Positions 45,602 through 55,311 of a DNA stretch of 58,898 nt are shown piece by piece. The notes under the pieces are model-generated. The model searched no databases, was not told where the DNA came from, and saw only the letters and a list, made by a program, of their open reading frames with translations. The DNA is taken from positions 285,341-344,238 of the forward strand of contig SWDO01000014.1 in the NCBI GenBank assembly GCA_005116895.1, read 5' to 3'. The stretch is from Nitrospira sp. Its GTDB lineage: Bacteria; Nitrospirota; Nitrospiria; Nitrospirales; Nitrospiraceae. How positions within the stretch are numbered: the first letter of the stretch is position 1; the number at the start of each line of letters is the position of its first letter. The translations under genes and the position numbers were made by a program.

Positions 45602-46873
45602 ATGATTATCCACAAGAATGCATCACCATCTTCACCTCGCTTGTCCATTATCCTATTGGATTGGGGCTGTCGTGAGCGCTTCACAACTCTGGATTGGCTG
45701 CTGCACCAAGATGTGCCCAAGGATCAGTATGAACTGATCTGGGTGGAAGTCTATGACCGCGTCGTCGACGAGGTGATGGAAAAGGCGGATGTTGTCATTA
45801 CATGTAATCAGCAGGGCATCTATCACAAGCATGTGGGCTACAATGCAGGCTTGCTGCACGCGCGAGGGGACTTAATCTGTGTTTGCGATAGCGATGCAGT
45901 ATTTCCGCCTGATTTTGTCCGTTCCGTGTTTCGCTCGTTTGAGATGGAGGGTGGTGGATCAGCTGTTCCGTTGGTGCTCATGCACTATGAATGGCGCAAG
46001 TCCCTCCTCTATCCCGAAGGCCTGAACGACACTGAGATACTCAAAGATAGCGAACGTTGGCAATGGTGGCCTCTCATTGTCAACGAAGGTGCATGTATGA
46101 GCGTGCGACGAGCCGACGCGATTCGATTCGGGGGCTTTGATGAGCATTCCAGTTACAGAGGCTATCTGTGCGGGCCCTATGATTTGGGGTGGCGCCTCAT
46201 CAACGCCGGATGGCCTGAGCTCTGGCATGATCCATCAGTGGCCCTCTGGCATTTCGCGCATCCGGATCCCATCGGGACAAACGGTCAGAGGGCGTCGTTG
46301 AAACAGCTGCTGGAAAAGGCCTATCCACATGTTGATGGTCATGCGCTGACGGCTGTTGAAGCGTTTTCGACAGGTCGATTTCAGCCTCTGTGTGAGAATT
46401 CTGAAATTTGGGCGTTGCGGATGCGGGATCGGCGCATCGGATCCGAGCTTGAAACACGGTATGCCGACTTGACCGGACAGAGCGGTTATTCCCCTCGGGC
46501 AGTGCGGTCGTTGTGGGTGTCACTGGCAAGAGAAATTATTGGGCGTTATTTCGATGATCACCTGTGGAGCCCCATTCGTAAGGGCATTGTTTCCCTGATC
46601 GGGCAACGTGCCACAGGAGTGCTCCGTACTGTTTACGGAAATCATGTCGTCCCACGTAAAGTCGACCATGCCCTACCTGCAGATCATCCAACTCTGCTCT
46701 GTTCCGTGAAGGGATACAACATCGTAAAAGTTAAGGATGCTTTCTACGCTGCGCCTCAGAGTGTCGGCAACCTTGATTTATCAACGGATGAAGGAAGGGT
46801 TCACCCGGATCTACTGGTTGCCAAAAACTACGAAGTGATTCTAGAAAAAGTCTACGTGGCATCTAGGGGTTAG
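45602..46873 (+). CDS. Family 2 glycosyltransferase with one C-terminal YNIV module
   Basis: 423 residues from the ATG at 45602, 7 bases after the previous stop. GT-A fold: RLSIILLDWGCRERF, YNAGLLHARGDLICVCDSDAVFPPDFV (DXD motif), and GYLCGPYDLGWRLINAGW (the ED/galactosyl-type C-terminal motif). After a helical region of about 100 residues, the last ~55 residues are one module: KGYNIVKVKDAFYAAPQSVG, then NLDLSTDEG and a final LLVAKNYEVILEKV. It therefore shares its tail with the radical SAM protein before it, not with other glycosyltransferases in the locus. Confidence 0.83.
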   Translation: MIIHKNASPSSPRLSIILLDWGCRERFTTLDWLLHQDVPKDQYELIWVEVYDRVVDEVMEKADVVITCNQQGIYHKHVGYNAGLLHARGDLICVCDSDAVFPPDFVRSVFRSFEMEGGGSAVPLVLMHYEWRKSLLYPEGLNDTEILKDSERWQWWPLIVNEGACMSVRRADAIRFGGFDEHSSYRGYLCGPYDLGWRLINAGWPELWHDPSVALWHFAHPDPIGTNGQRASLKQLLEKAYPHVDGHALTAVEAFSTGRFQPLCENSEIWALRMRDRRIGSELETRYADLTGQSGYSPRAVRSLWVSLAREIIGRYFDDHLWSPIRKGIVSLIGQRATGVLRTVYGNHVVPRKVDHALPADHPTLLCSVKGYNIVKVKDAFYAAPQSVGNLDLSTDEGRVHPDLLVAKNYEVILEKVYVASRG

Positions 46874-46905
46874 ACCAGGTAGAGATCGATTCAGAAACGC
46901 TCATA

Positions 46906-47367
46906 ATGGGAAATTCAAAAACTTATGACCTCTTTGTAACTCATGCGTGGCGTTTTCATGAGGATTGGACGAAATTTACTGAACTGATGGATAAGATACC
47001 GGGGCTCCTGTGGCGGAACTTCAGCTTGCCGTGGCATGACCCAGCAATAAGTCCGAATACGGAAGTCGGAGGACGATTTATTCGTAGTTCCTTGGAAAGC
47101 CAGGTCATTCCCGTGCACGTCGTTGTTCTGCTTGCGGGAGTATATGAAATTAGGAGCGCCCGAGTTTGGGTTGACATGGAAGTCGAGCTGGCGAAGAAGC
47201 ACAATAAGCCCATTATCGCGATGCCCGCGATCAACAAAAGTTCGATACCGGATGAGCTGGCGGCGTTGTGCGACGCCACCAGCGGGTGGGACGGAGCACG
47301 ATTGATCGCCACCATCGATGAAGTGCGATCTCTTCCTAAATATGCAACTCAGCCTGTAGGGCGTTGA
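46906..47367 (+). CDS. TIR-like domain protein, ThsB (Thoeris)/DUF1863 type
   Basis: 153 residues, a single small domain. YDLFVTHAWRFHEDWTKF, WRNFSLPWHDPAI, VVVLLAGVYEIRSARVWVDMEVELAKKHNKPIIAM match the TIR-like family that includes ThsB, the sensor that makes a cyclic ADP-ribose signal in Thoeris anti-phage defence. A Glu in the DMEVELA segment could be catalytic. No thsA (SIR2 or other effector) lies nearby; the neighbours are surface-glycan enzymes. It could be an orphan defence sensor, a regulator, or an enzyme in this pathway. Confidence 0.78.
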   Translation: MGNSKTYDLFVTHAWRFHEDWTKFTELMDKIPGLLWRNFSLPWHDPAISPNTEVGGRFIRSSLESQVIPVHVVVLLAGVYEIRSARVWVDMEVELAKKHNKPIIAMPAINKSSIPDELAALCDATSGWDGARLIATIDEVRSLPKYATQPVGR

Positions 47368-47570
47368 TTTGGTTGTGACGCCTCGGTGGATGACGATAAA
47401 AGTTGATGATGACTCGAATGGGAACAGGCTGAAAGTTATTTGAGAGAGCATCCGTACGCATGTTGTAGGTATTCGCTCGCTCCCATCGTTAACCGCTGGA
47501 AGGGATAAATCGCGCGCAGGGCCGGGTCGTTTTGAAGTATCGATTCTTTAACTTTGATGTGAGGTAAGTG

Positions 47571-50500
47571 ATGACCGATACAGCCGTCGTTTTGACTCTT
47601 AAGAAAGGCCATGCAACTGCCAAGGTTGAGGGGGCACGTGTCACGTTCAGTCCTCACCAATGCTTCGCCTTCGACAATGGGTCAGATGATGTGGCGTGTC
47701 TGCGTGCGCTTGGGGCGCATCTCATGACATTGCCAGGCCTTACCCTGGTTGGTTCGAAGAGGTTTATAGATTATCTCTTGCAGCATGTCCCTAGTCTCAA
47801 TGCTCGGATTGTCGGCGTTGTGTTGTACGAAAAGCTTTCTGAGCTGCACCAGCTGCATGGCTTAGCCAGTATCAAGCTTGGGGCGTTGCCCGTCGAAACG
47901 CAAACAGCGTTCCTCTGCGAAACCTTGGCGTTATCACGCATGCAGATGATGAAGCAGTTGCCTCAATCGGTCGCGATAGTCGATCTCACGGTTTTGGCGG
48001 AGGTTGCGCCCGACGTCATCCCGGCCCGCGGATGGACGCCGTTACCACGCAATATTTATCCGATCGAACTTCCAGAGATCCAGTTCAGAAAGGATCTGGA
48101 CGTGGCTATTGTCGACTGCCCCTCACGTAACCTGTCCTTGATGCCCAATGGATTGGGATATTTGAACAATGCCCTGAAGAAGACTGCGGTGTCCTTTCAG
48201 ATCGTCGATCTCGATATTATCTCCTACCATCGGTTTCATATTCACCGGCTCTTTGACATGGGTGGCTGCATCACGCTGCCTGGTGATTTGTCTTTGCCGG
48301 AGGATCCTTGGCAGGCGGAGCACTACGACCTGTGGACTGCAACAGGGGGAGGGGCTTCCGGTCCAACCGGGCGCAACGAAGTATTGGAGTTCTTCAGACC
48401 GGTCATCGACGAGACGATTGCGGCTTTAGTTGCAGCGCGGCCAAAAGTACTCGGGCTTTCGATCCAAGGATGCAATGAGGCGGCGGCACGGGCGGTTGCG
48501 CTCGGCGTCAGGGCCCAGTTACCCGATATCATGATTGTGGTGGGCGGGTTCAGTTGCTACAACGCGGATGTCGGCCTTCGCGCATTTCCAGAATGCGACT
48601 ACATGTGCATCGGCGAAGCAGACCTCACGGCGGGTCCGCTGTTAGAGGCATTGGCTGGGGGAGAGCGGCCGTTCAACCAGCCGGGCGTACTGTCTCGTTT
48701 CGATACGCCCGAATATTCTTATATTCCGGCGCCGATGATTCATAACCTTGATCAGATTGAATTCCCCAAATACGAGTGGTGCGACCTGAGCGTGTACAGA
48801 AACTTCAATGATTACCAATTGACGCCCATTATCGCAAGCCGGGGTTGTCGCTGGTCGCGCTGTACGTTCTGCGCCGAACGGTTCTACTGGCGTATTCGTA
48901 CCAAGGAAAACTTTGTGGATGAACTGGAGTGGTTGGTCGGACAGGGCTGCCATCTGTTCATGTTTAACGAGAGCGACCTTGGCGGTATGCCCGAGCGAGT
49001 CATGGAGATTTGTGATGAGATTATACGTCGTGGTCTTCATCGGAAGGTAAAGCTCACCGGCCAGCTCCGCGTCAACAGAAAGCAAAACCGGGCCTTCTTC
49101 GAGAAGCTGCGGGAGGCCAACTTCGTCGCGCTTCGTTTCGGGATCGACGCGTTTTCAGAGCGCACGTTACGGCTGCAGATGAAGGGATACACGACTGACA
49201 TAATCACCCAGAACCTAAAGGACTGCTGGGAGGTAGGGATCTTTACCGAGGTTAACTGGGTCATCGGCGTTCCCGGAGAAACGGATCAAGACGTGGAAGA
49301 GGGGATTGATCTCATTCTCAAGAATCGGAAGTATATCGGTCGGTTGGCGAACATCAACCCGCTGATCTTGGTGAACGGCAGCGTTTACTGGATTGATCCG
49401 GCCTCCCACAACATTGTGTTGAAGGAACCTCAGGAAATAATGTACGAGAAGTATCCGAGAGCCCTTCCCGCAGACCAGTGGCACAGCACCGATCCGTACA
49501 TCGACGCTCAGGTACGAAAAGAGCGGTTTGAGCGTATCGTCCTTGCCCTCTACGATGCGGGATTTAATGTGGGTGCTTGGGCTCATCGGGTAATTGAGGA
49601 TGTCAAATTCAATCGCGACAAAGCACGAACCGGTTCAGCGAATGGCGACGCAATCAGCGCCGGAGAATTTGAAGTGGCCGGGGGTAAAGATGCCGGAAAT
49701 ATCCTGAGTCCTACGGAAGAGGAGCGGGCGCTTGAAGTTGCCAGCCAGCGTTCGCCGCTTGCTGAGGAAACCCCGGTGCGTCCAGTAAAAGCACTTCCTA
49801 TGTATCCTGCGCAAGATACTCAAACGTCGGATGCCGACAAACCATTGGCGGAGCCTCCGTTATTCGGGATTGCGGGAGCATCGCCCTGCATGGTGCGTAA
49901 AATGGACACGCATGCGATCCTTTTCTACAACGGCTGGTACTATGGCATTCCCGCCGCATTGAGCAGTGTTGACGTGACAAGCCCTGAGTCGGACGCAATC
50001 GCGGGAATTCTGCGGTATCCAACCGAAGAGGAGCTTATCGCGGCTATTGACGAGAGTGGCCGGTGGGCGAATTCACGCGGTCATTACGATGATCAAAAGA
50101 AGCAGCGCGCGTCCGGATCCTACATGCGAGTGGATAGCGTGGGCGACGCGCCTGAATCCGCTACGATCCCCAGCAAGCCTCGCATCCTGCAATTCGGCAA
50201 GATGTATCTTGCCGTGGAGCAGGAAGCCTTAAAGGATCCGTTTGGTCGGAGATCATCGATCGAAAGAAAATCCAAGAGCACGGGAGAAAGTAAACGCAAT
50301 GTCAGTGTATGGCGTCAGATGGCCGAGCTGCTGCCTGCATCATTTGAAGAGGAGCTTCGGCGTCTCATCCGTCAGGAACGTTTCAACAGCGGAAACGGAG
50401 GGTACCTGAGTGATTTGCAACTTGCCCGTCTCCTCCCACACGCGGTAGCTGTCGCCTATGTCAAAGAGCCGCTGAAGCGTATCATGCGCCTTGTGACCGG

Positions 50501-51053
50501 ACGGGGTGTCGGTAGCCAAACGTCGTTCGGAGTACCGGTGACTGGAGAAGATTTCTCTATCCTGTCCGTCGTGACTAAGAACGCTCAACCTGAATTGTTG
50601 TGGACCATCGGCAATTACAACCTCGTGAAATTTGACGGCCTGTTCTACGGGGTGCTTCATGGGGCCTATGTGGAATGGGATTCCGGTTTAATCGCGTCGG
50701 TTCCCGGCATGCTGGTCGGAGAAACCATTGCTGAAGTTGACGGTATGATTCGGAAAGTCAGAGGGGAAGCGCGGGAGATCCCTGTCGCCGCGACTGACGG
50801 TCGCTCCCGCGCGTCCGGGTTTACGAAGTCGCCTGTTTTGCTTCGTGCCATGCCGGAGGAAGGCTACGACGTCATCTCCTATGAAGGTTGGATCTACGGG
50901 ATGCCGCATGCGCTAGGTTCTATTGACCTGACCGAGATCGACGTCATTGAGATGCCGGGAGTCATTCGCGATGTATCTCGTGATGCTGTTGAAAATGAAA
51001 TCCTGGCTCTAAGTCAAAACAGTAACAGGTCGTGTAGTGCCGTTGAAGTATGA
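47571..51053 (+). CDS. Large B12-binding-type radical SAM protein with several YNIV modules
   Basis: 1160 residues; GAGGTAA places the start at the ATG 47571. Residues ~1-160 are of unknown type. Residues ~175-360 are a cobalamin-binding-like domain (DVAIVDCPSRNLSLMPNGLGYL, VLGLSIQGCNEA, VVGGFSCYNAD). The radical SAM domain follows, with cluster Cys at 426, 431 and 434: CRWSRCTFC, which is CX4CX2C rather than CX3CX2C. After residue ~740 come a Pro-rich linker and at least three modules: near residue 780 (AILFYNGWYYGIPAALSSVD), at 1014 (YNLVKFDGLFYGV) and at 1098 (YDVISYEGWIYGMPHALGS), plus a weaker one near 870. The function is unknown. Confidence 0.85.
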   Translation: MTDTAVVLTLKKGHATAKVEGARVTFSPHQCFAFDNGSDDVACLRALGAHLMTLPGLTLVGSKRFIDYLLQHVPSLNARIVGVVLYEKLSELHQLHGLASIKLGALPVETQTAFLCETLALSRMQMMKQLPQSVAIVDLTVLAEVAPDVIPARGWTPLPRNIYPIELPEIQFRKDLDVAIVDCPSRNLSLMPNGLGYLNNALKKTAVSFQIVDLDIISYHRFHIHRLFDMGGCITLPGDLSLPEDPWQAEHYDLWTATGGGASGPTGRNEVLEFFRPVIDETIAALVAARPKVLGLSIQGCNEAAARAVALGVRAQLPDIMIVVGGFSCYNADVGLRAFPECDYMCIGEADLTAGPLLEALAGGERPFNQPGVLSRFDTPEYSYIPAPMIHNLDQIEFPKYEWCDLSVYRNFNDYQLTPIIASRGCRWSRCTFCAERFYWRIRTKENFVDELEWLVGQGCHLFMFNESDLGGMPERVMEICDEIIRRGLHRKVKLTGQLRVNRKQNRAFFEKLREANFVALRFGIDAFSERTLRLQMKGYTTDIITQNLKDCWEVGIFTEVNWVIGVPGETDQDVEEGIDLILKNRKYIGRLANINPLILVNGSVYWIDPASHNIVLKEPQEIMYEKYPRALPADQWHSTDPYIDAQVRKERFERIVLALYDAGFNVGAWAHRVIEDVKFNRDKARTGSANGDAISAGEFEVAGGKDAGNILSPTEEERALEVASQRSPLAEETPVRPVKALPMYPAQDTQTSDADKPLAEPPLFGIAGASPCMVRKMDTHAILFYNGWYYGIPAALSSVDVTSPESDAIAGILRYPTEEELIAAIDESGRWANSRGHYDDQKKQRASGSYMRVDSVGDAPESATIPSKPRILQFGKMYLAVEQEALKDPFGRRSSIERKSKSTGESKRNVSVWRQMAELLPASFEEELRRLIRQERFNSGNGGYLSDLQLARLLPHAVAVAYVKEPLKRIMRLVTGRGVGSQTSFGVPVTGEDFSILSVVTKNAQPELLWTIGNYNLVKFDGLFYGVLHGAYVEWDSGLIASVPGMLVGETIAEVDGMIRKVRGEAREIPVAATDGRSRASGFTKSPVLLRAMPEEGYDVISYEGWIYGMPHALGSIDLTEIDVIEMPGVIRDVSRDAVENEILALSQNSNRSCSAVEV

Positions 51054-51922
51054 GGTTGTTCCAGAAAAGCATTGTAACGCCAGGCATTGTGCAAAACGTC
51101 CATCCGGCTTCTTGGCGGGAACATCGTTTCGGCTTGCCGCAAGCGAGATGGGAGCGGCTTAAGGGAAGGGATTTTTGGATCACGGGCGCGGGTACTGGGT
51201 ATGGACGATGTATTGCACTGGCGCTTGCTGCTGCAGGAGCTCGGGTCTTTCTTTCAGGGCGACGAATCGAGAAATTACGTGAAGCGGTGGACGAGGGCGC
51301 AGCGCTTGGTATCGATGTCAGGCGTTGTATCGCTGTTCCGGTGGATATTCGATCGGAGGGCGATCTTGCCCGTGCGGTGAGAAATATCCAGTTCGTTACC
51401 CCTAGCCTCTATGGGTTGGTGAACAGCGCCGCCCTTCCTCAATCGGGAGAGACTGCATTCCCACTCACTGGTCAAAGTGCGGCCGCTTGGACGAATCTCC
51501 TGACAACGAACGTGACAGGTCAGTGGTTGATCTGTAAGGCGGCCATGCCGCTCTTAAGTAATGGCGATGGATTTCGGATTCTCTTTCTGTCCTCATTCGC
51601 GGGCTGGGCATCGACGCCCGGTTTCGGCCCGTATAATGTCAGTAAGTCGGCTGTCAATGCGCTGGGGGCATCTCTGGCTGCTGAATGTACGCTGAGATAT
51701 CCCGATAAGGATATTCAGGTCAATGTATTGGTGCCCGGTGAAGCCCGTACGGAAATGAATCAGGGATCGACGGAAAGCCCTTACGCCGTAGTCAGCATGG
51801 TACTGGTTCTACTGTCACATCCGCCGGGTGGTCCTAACGGGTTCTTCTTCAATCGTGATGGGCGCCACCTCGCATTTGCATATACTCAAGAATATCCCCA
51901 ACCACTTTTGGCCGTGCACTAA
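51050..51922 (+). CDS. Short-chain dehydrogenase/reductase
   Basis: 290 residues; the ATG overlaps the previous stop (ATGA). A classical SDR: cofactor loop TGAGTGYGRCIALALA, LVNSAALP in place of NNAG, catalytic Ser in LFLSSFAGWAS and YNVSKSAVNALGASLA with Tyr and Lys. An unusual ~40-residue N-terminal extension precedes the fold. Translational overlap with the B12-type radical SAM gene suggests that the two act on the same substrate, for instance a keto sugar. By hand I found no YNIV module here. Confidence 0.85.
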   Translation: MRLFQKSIVTPGIVQNVHPASWREHRFGLPQARWERLKGRDFWITGAGTGYGRCIALALAAAGARVFLSGRRIEKLREAVDEGAALGIDVRRCIAVPVDIRSEGDLARAVRNIQFVTPSLYGLVNSAALPQSGETAFPLTGQSAAAWTNLLTTNVTGQWLICKAAMPLLSNGDGFRILFLSSFAGWASTPGFGPYNVSKSAVNALGASLAAECTLRYPDKDIQVNVLVPGEARTEMNQGSTESPYAVVSMVLVLLSHPPGGPNGFFFNRDGRHLAFAYTQEYPQPLLAVH

Positions 51923-52048
51923 CGCACCACATCTGGAAGAGCCTGGGGTGTGGCGGCGAAAAGAACGACTAGTTTCTTAGTCTACGGCCGAAGCTGGTTG
52001 TGCAGTCTGGCACATCTCTTGGCCGATGAACCGGCGACATAACATACA

Positions 52049-54280
52049 ATGCCCAGTCCTCTCTTAAACGTCTCGATTCCTTGGAGTCTTAGCCACTACA
52101 TTCCATTGGATGGATTTCATCCGATCTATCGGGCATTGTTCGATCATGTTTCGGAGAATATCAAACTTTCCGCCTGGGATAATGTCAAACTCTATCGCAA
52201 GTTCCGGGATGATTCTTCTGTGCGCAGGACTGTGGTAGAGAGAGCAAAGTGGGAAGCGCATCGTCACGATCGAGGTGATGGAAGTTCTATTGCAAAGAGA
52301 TATCAAGAGTATTTCTGGCCCCCTGATCACGTTCTGACAACCGCTCTCAAGGGGGACCTGGAATTTCATCATACCGCTCCATTTCCCTCCCTCAAACGAC
52401 CATTTGTCTTTCACTGCGAGTCGTTTGCGCCAGTTCTGTTCCCGTTTGCTCAGCAAGGAAGTGGCAATGTTGAAAACCATGAAGAACTCAAGGAGCATTA
52501 TCGAAGCATCTTTGCGAGTCCTCTGTGTCTCGGGATCTTTTCCCATGTGCCGGACACGCTTCATGCGCTGAGCTCGTTCTTGTCCGACCCGGCCATCGAC
52601 GGGAAGTTGTTTTCCTCAAAAATGGGGTTAAGTGCCAAGGCGTTCTCTATGGACGAGCCAGAGCAAAAACCGTCGCTTTCCACGCCGCGGTTCTTATTTA
52701 TCAATTCTGCCAACCAGAATTCGGTGAATTTCTTTCGTCGGGGCGGGCATCTTGTCTTGCGGTTCTGGAAGGAGATTGTAGCTAGTGGTCGAGACGGCCT
52801 TCTGATGCTTCGTAGCACAATGCCTGGCGATGTCGAATTGCGCGAATATGGCGTTGATGTCTCCTGGGTCAAAGGTGAGATTGGCCGAAGTATCGTCTGG
52901 GATCAAGGCTATCTGACCAGCCATGAAATACAGTCCTTAATGGCCGGCGCGCATTTTCTCATGCTCCCCAGTGTGGCTCTGCATTCTGTCTCGATTATGG
53001 AGGCCATGAGGGCGGGAGCGATTCCAATCGTGACTGACACTGTGGGGACCTCGGTATTCGTTCATGATGAGGAAAATGGGATTGTTCTGCGCGGCGTGCG
53101 AAATGAGGTCTGGCAGAAAGACGCGCTAACAGGCATTTTGGTCGACCACTATTATCGAAGGCCGGAGCTTGATCGTTTTCTTGTGGAGCAACTGACCACC
53201 CGCATATGCCGGCTTCTTGAAGATCATGACGCATATTGGGACATGCACAGGCGCACCATCGTCCATGCGCAAACGCAGTTTTTAGGGCAGAGTTTTGCCG
53301 AGAACTTCTGGGGCTCGGTTTCTGAGCTCTACTCGCAATTCAGAGGAGCGTCTGACCCAACAGAAGTTGCTTCCGGCAATCTGAAATTGGCCTTGAGCGA
53401 TTGTACGATTCAGAATCATGGCTGGGCACGAGTGTTTGAAAGCCCTCCACAGCCGATGTTACGAATTAAGACGGAGTTCGGCATGGTGTGGGAATTGAGC
53501 GGCGCCATGATTCAGACGTATGGAAATCCTCGCATTGAGCTGAATGACTGGTCGGTATTAGCCCAGTACTGTAAAAACGGCGCTCCGCCTGGGATGTACG
53601 CCAATACCTTGGAAGAACTGGAAGGAACATACCTTCACCCGCTCGGAGCGCGACGCGAAGGAGTGCGGCGCAGGTTGGTTCAATGGATTTCCAAAACTCT
53701 CAGGCCATTTCCTGCCTTGTACCAGTATGCCGCCCAAGTCCTCGCGGTGTATCGTCGGCATGGAGGGCTCAGGTTTTTCAGGCCTCAGGCAGTACCTGAG
53801 ATCGAGCTCGTTCGTCAGGGGGTAACCGGCTACAACATTATTCGTCATCGTGATCGATACTATGCCATTCTTCAGCGGGAAGGGGAGTTTTCTCCGGAGA
53901 AGGCCGAGGCCGATGGCTATTCCTCGTGTCATCGGGGGGATTCTGTCAGTGAGGTGCTCCGCAGTATTTCCGCAAGTATTTCGGCGTCGAAGTCGTTTGC
54001 CTGCGAAGAAGATGCTGAACCAGCCCAGATCGTTTTGGAGGATTTTCATAATTTCAACATAGTCCGTCAAGGCAAGGAATTCCATGCCATCTTGCAAAGG
54101 GAAGGCGAATTTGCACAATCACAATTGCCCTCAAGACAATCTACCCCCTCTTTTTCAGGCCTCTCGCTTGAAGAGGTTCAGCACAAAATTCTGAGTGCAC
54201 TCACTGCCGAGGCGGCGTGGCTCCAAGACTGGGGAAATCCCGTCGATTCTGTCGAAGCGTCGAGACGAGGCACCCGCTGA
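52049..54280 (+). CDS. GT-B type glycosyltransferase with two C-terminal YNIV modules
   Basis: 743 residues. The middle part (residues ~200-440) has the look of a family 4-like glycosyltransferase: SLMAGAHFLMLPSVALHSVSIMEAMRAGAIPIVTDTVGTSVFV, with the E-x7-E-like donor site, and HDEENGIVL. The N-terminal half is unlike anything I can name. Two modules close the protein: at residue 595 (GYNIIRHRDRYYAILQREGEF) and 669 (FNIVRQGKEFHAILQREGEF). The shared AILQREGEF shows they duplicated within this gene. No clear ribosome-binding site; the start is uncertain. Confidence 0.78.
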   Translation: MPSPLLNVSIPWSLSHYIPLDGFHPIYRALFDHVSENIKLSAWDNVKLYRKFRDDSSVRRTVVERAKWEAHRHDRGDGSSIAKRYQEYFWPPDHVLTTALKGDLEFHHTAPFPSLKRPFVFHCESFAPVLFPFAQQGSGNVENHEELKEHYRSIFASPLCLGIFSHVPDTLHALSSFLSDPAIDGKLFSSKMGLSAKAFSMDEPEQKPSLSTPRFLFINSANQNSVNFFRRGGHLVLRFWKEIVASGRDGLLMLRSTMPGDVELREYGVDVSWVKGEIGRSIVWDQGYLTSHEIQSLMAGAHFLMLPSVALHSVSIMEAMRAGAIPIVTDTVGTSVFVHDEENGIVLRGVRNEVWQKDALTGILVDHYYRRPELDRFLVEQLTTRICRLLEDHDAYWDMHRRTIVHAQTQFLGQSFAENFWGSVSELYSQFRGASDPTEVASGNLKLALSDCTIQNHGWARVFESPPQPMLRIKTEFGMVWELSGAMIQTYGNPRIELNDWSVLAQYCKNGAPPGMYANTLEELEGTYLHPLGARREGVRRRLVQWISKTLRPFPALYQYAAQVLAVYRRHGGLRFFRPQAVPEIELVRQGVTGYNIIRHRDRYYAILQREGEFSPEKAEADGYSSCHRGDSVSEVLRSISASISASKSFACEEDAEPAQIVLEDFHNFNIVRQGKEFHAILQREGEFAQSQLPSRQSTPSFSGLSLEEVQHKILSALTAEAAWLQDWGNPVDSVEASRRGTR

Positions 54281-55242
54281 AGAAGCCCTCCATCCATTGT
54301 TGGGTCTACAACCATCAATTGTACGGGATTGGTGACCAGGTGAGCTTTGCGGTCACTGCTTTCCGACAGCACGGCTATCCGGTTTCCGTAGGAAGGCAGC
54401 CACGCCGGTCTTCTCTGAATGTCGTCATTGAAGGTTTTCCCACCGAAAAGAGTAGAGATGTATTACTGGATTTTTGCCGATCATCACGGAAACGAGTCGC
54501 AGTGATCATGACCGAGCATTTGGATTTCCAACATGGCCAGATCTATTTCCACGGTGCCCCCCTTGGTAGTCAGAACGATTATATGCATTCGGCCACGATC
54601 TTGAAGCGGATCAGGCATCTTATGGAGTGCTTGCCCTATCTACGGTGTTTCTTTGTCTTAGGAGACTTGCCCGAATTGCGAAACATATCGGTTATGTTGC
54701 CTGGTCTAGATGTGCGCACGATCCCGTTTCCTGCCCTTGGGGATGGTTCATGCGAAGCGGTTGGTAAGGCGTCTGATACCATTCACGACCTTGTGTTTAC
54801 CGGGGCCATGACGGAATATCGGACCAAATTGCTCGCGTTGTTGGAGAGGGAAGGCTTGTCGGTGGCCTGCCCGCGGCAATTTATTTCAAGGAATCGTCGC
54901 AACGCCGTCAATCGATCAGGGAAAGTGATTGTCAATATTCCACAGCGAGAAGGATGGCAATGGTTGTCACTGATGCGGATCGCTGCCGGGCTTCAAACGG
55001 GGAGAGCCACGATCTCATTGGGTACACAAGATGCCTCTCGTATAGCCTCATGTTGTACCCAGTTGAATATTCTGGAACATGATTGGGTGAGTAGAGTGCA
55101 ACAGTGCGTCGATGACTGGAAGTCGCTCTATATGAGAGACCTTGTGAGCTATTCTGCCATGGCACAGAGGTTTGAGCGGGAAAGGCCATTTCCTCATGAT
55201 GTTTTTGAATATTGGAGTCTCACCGATCGAGTATGCCACTAG
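54217..55242 (+). CDS. Uncharacterised protein of the polysaccharide locus
   Basis: 341 residues if it starts at the GTG 54217, inside the end of the previous gene and behind GAGG; conserved-looking sequence begins about 25 residues later at IHCWVYNHQLYGIGDQ. The second half (DLVFTGAMTEYRTKLLALLEREGL, VIVNIPQREGWQWLSLMRIAAGLQTGRATISL) resembles the donor-binding half of GT-B glycosyltransferases such as CgeB-like ones. I cannot name a family with confidence. Its overlap with the glycosyltransferase gene suggests translation coupling. Confidence 0.6.
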   Translation: MAPRLGKSRRFCRSVETRHPLKKPSIHCWVYNHQLYGIGDQVSFAVTAFRQHGYPVSVGRQPRRSSLNVVIEGFPTEKSRDVLLDFCRSSRKRVAVIMTEHLDFQHGQIYFHGAPLGSQNDYMHSATILKRIRHLMECLPYLRCFFVLGDLPELRNISVMLPGLDVRTIPFPALGDGSCEAVGKASDTIHDLVFTGAMTEYRTKLLALLEREGLSVACPRQFISRNRRNAVNRSGKVIVNIPQREGWQWLSLMRIAAGLQTGRATISLGTQDASRIASCCTQLNILEHDWVSRVQQCVDDWKSLYMRDLVSYSAMAQRFERERPFPHDVFEYWSLTDRVCH

Positions 55243-55311
55243 TGGATCTCTATCGCTCACCGTTGTTCTCGCGCTGCTTATATCAATAATGATCGTTTCC
55301 CCATCGCCTTC

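Noticed and set aside
54300..54345. Apparent YNIV-like module at the N-terminus of the 54217 gene (YNHQLYGIGDQ)
   Set aside because: Only the few residues YN...LYGI match; the spacing and the following part do not agree with the other copies.
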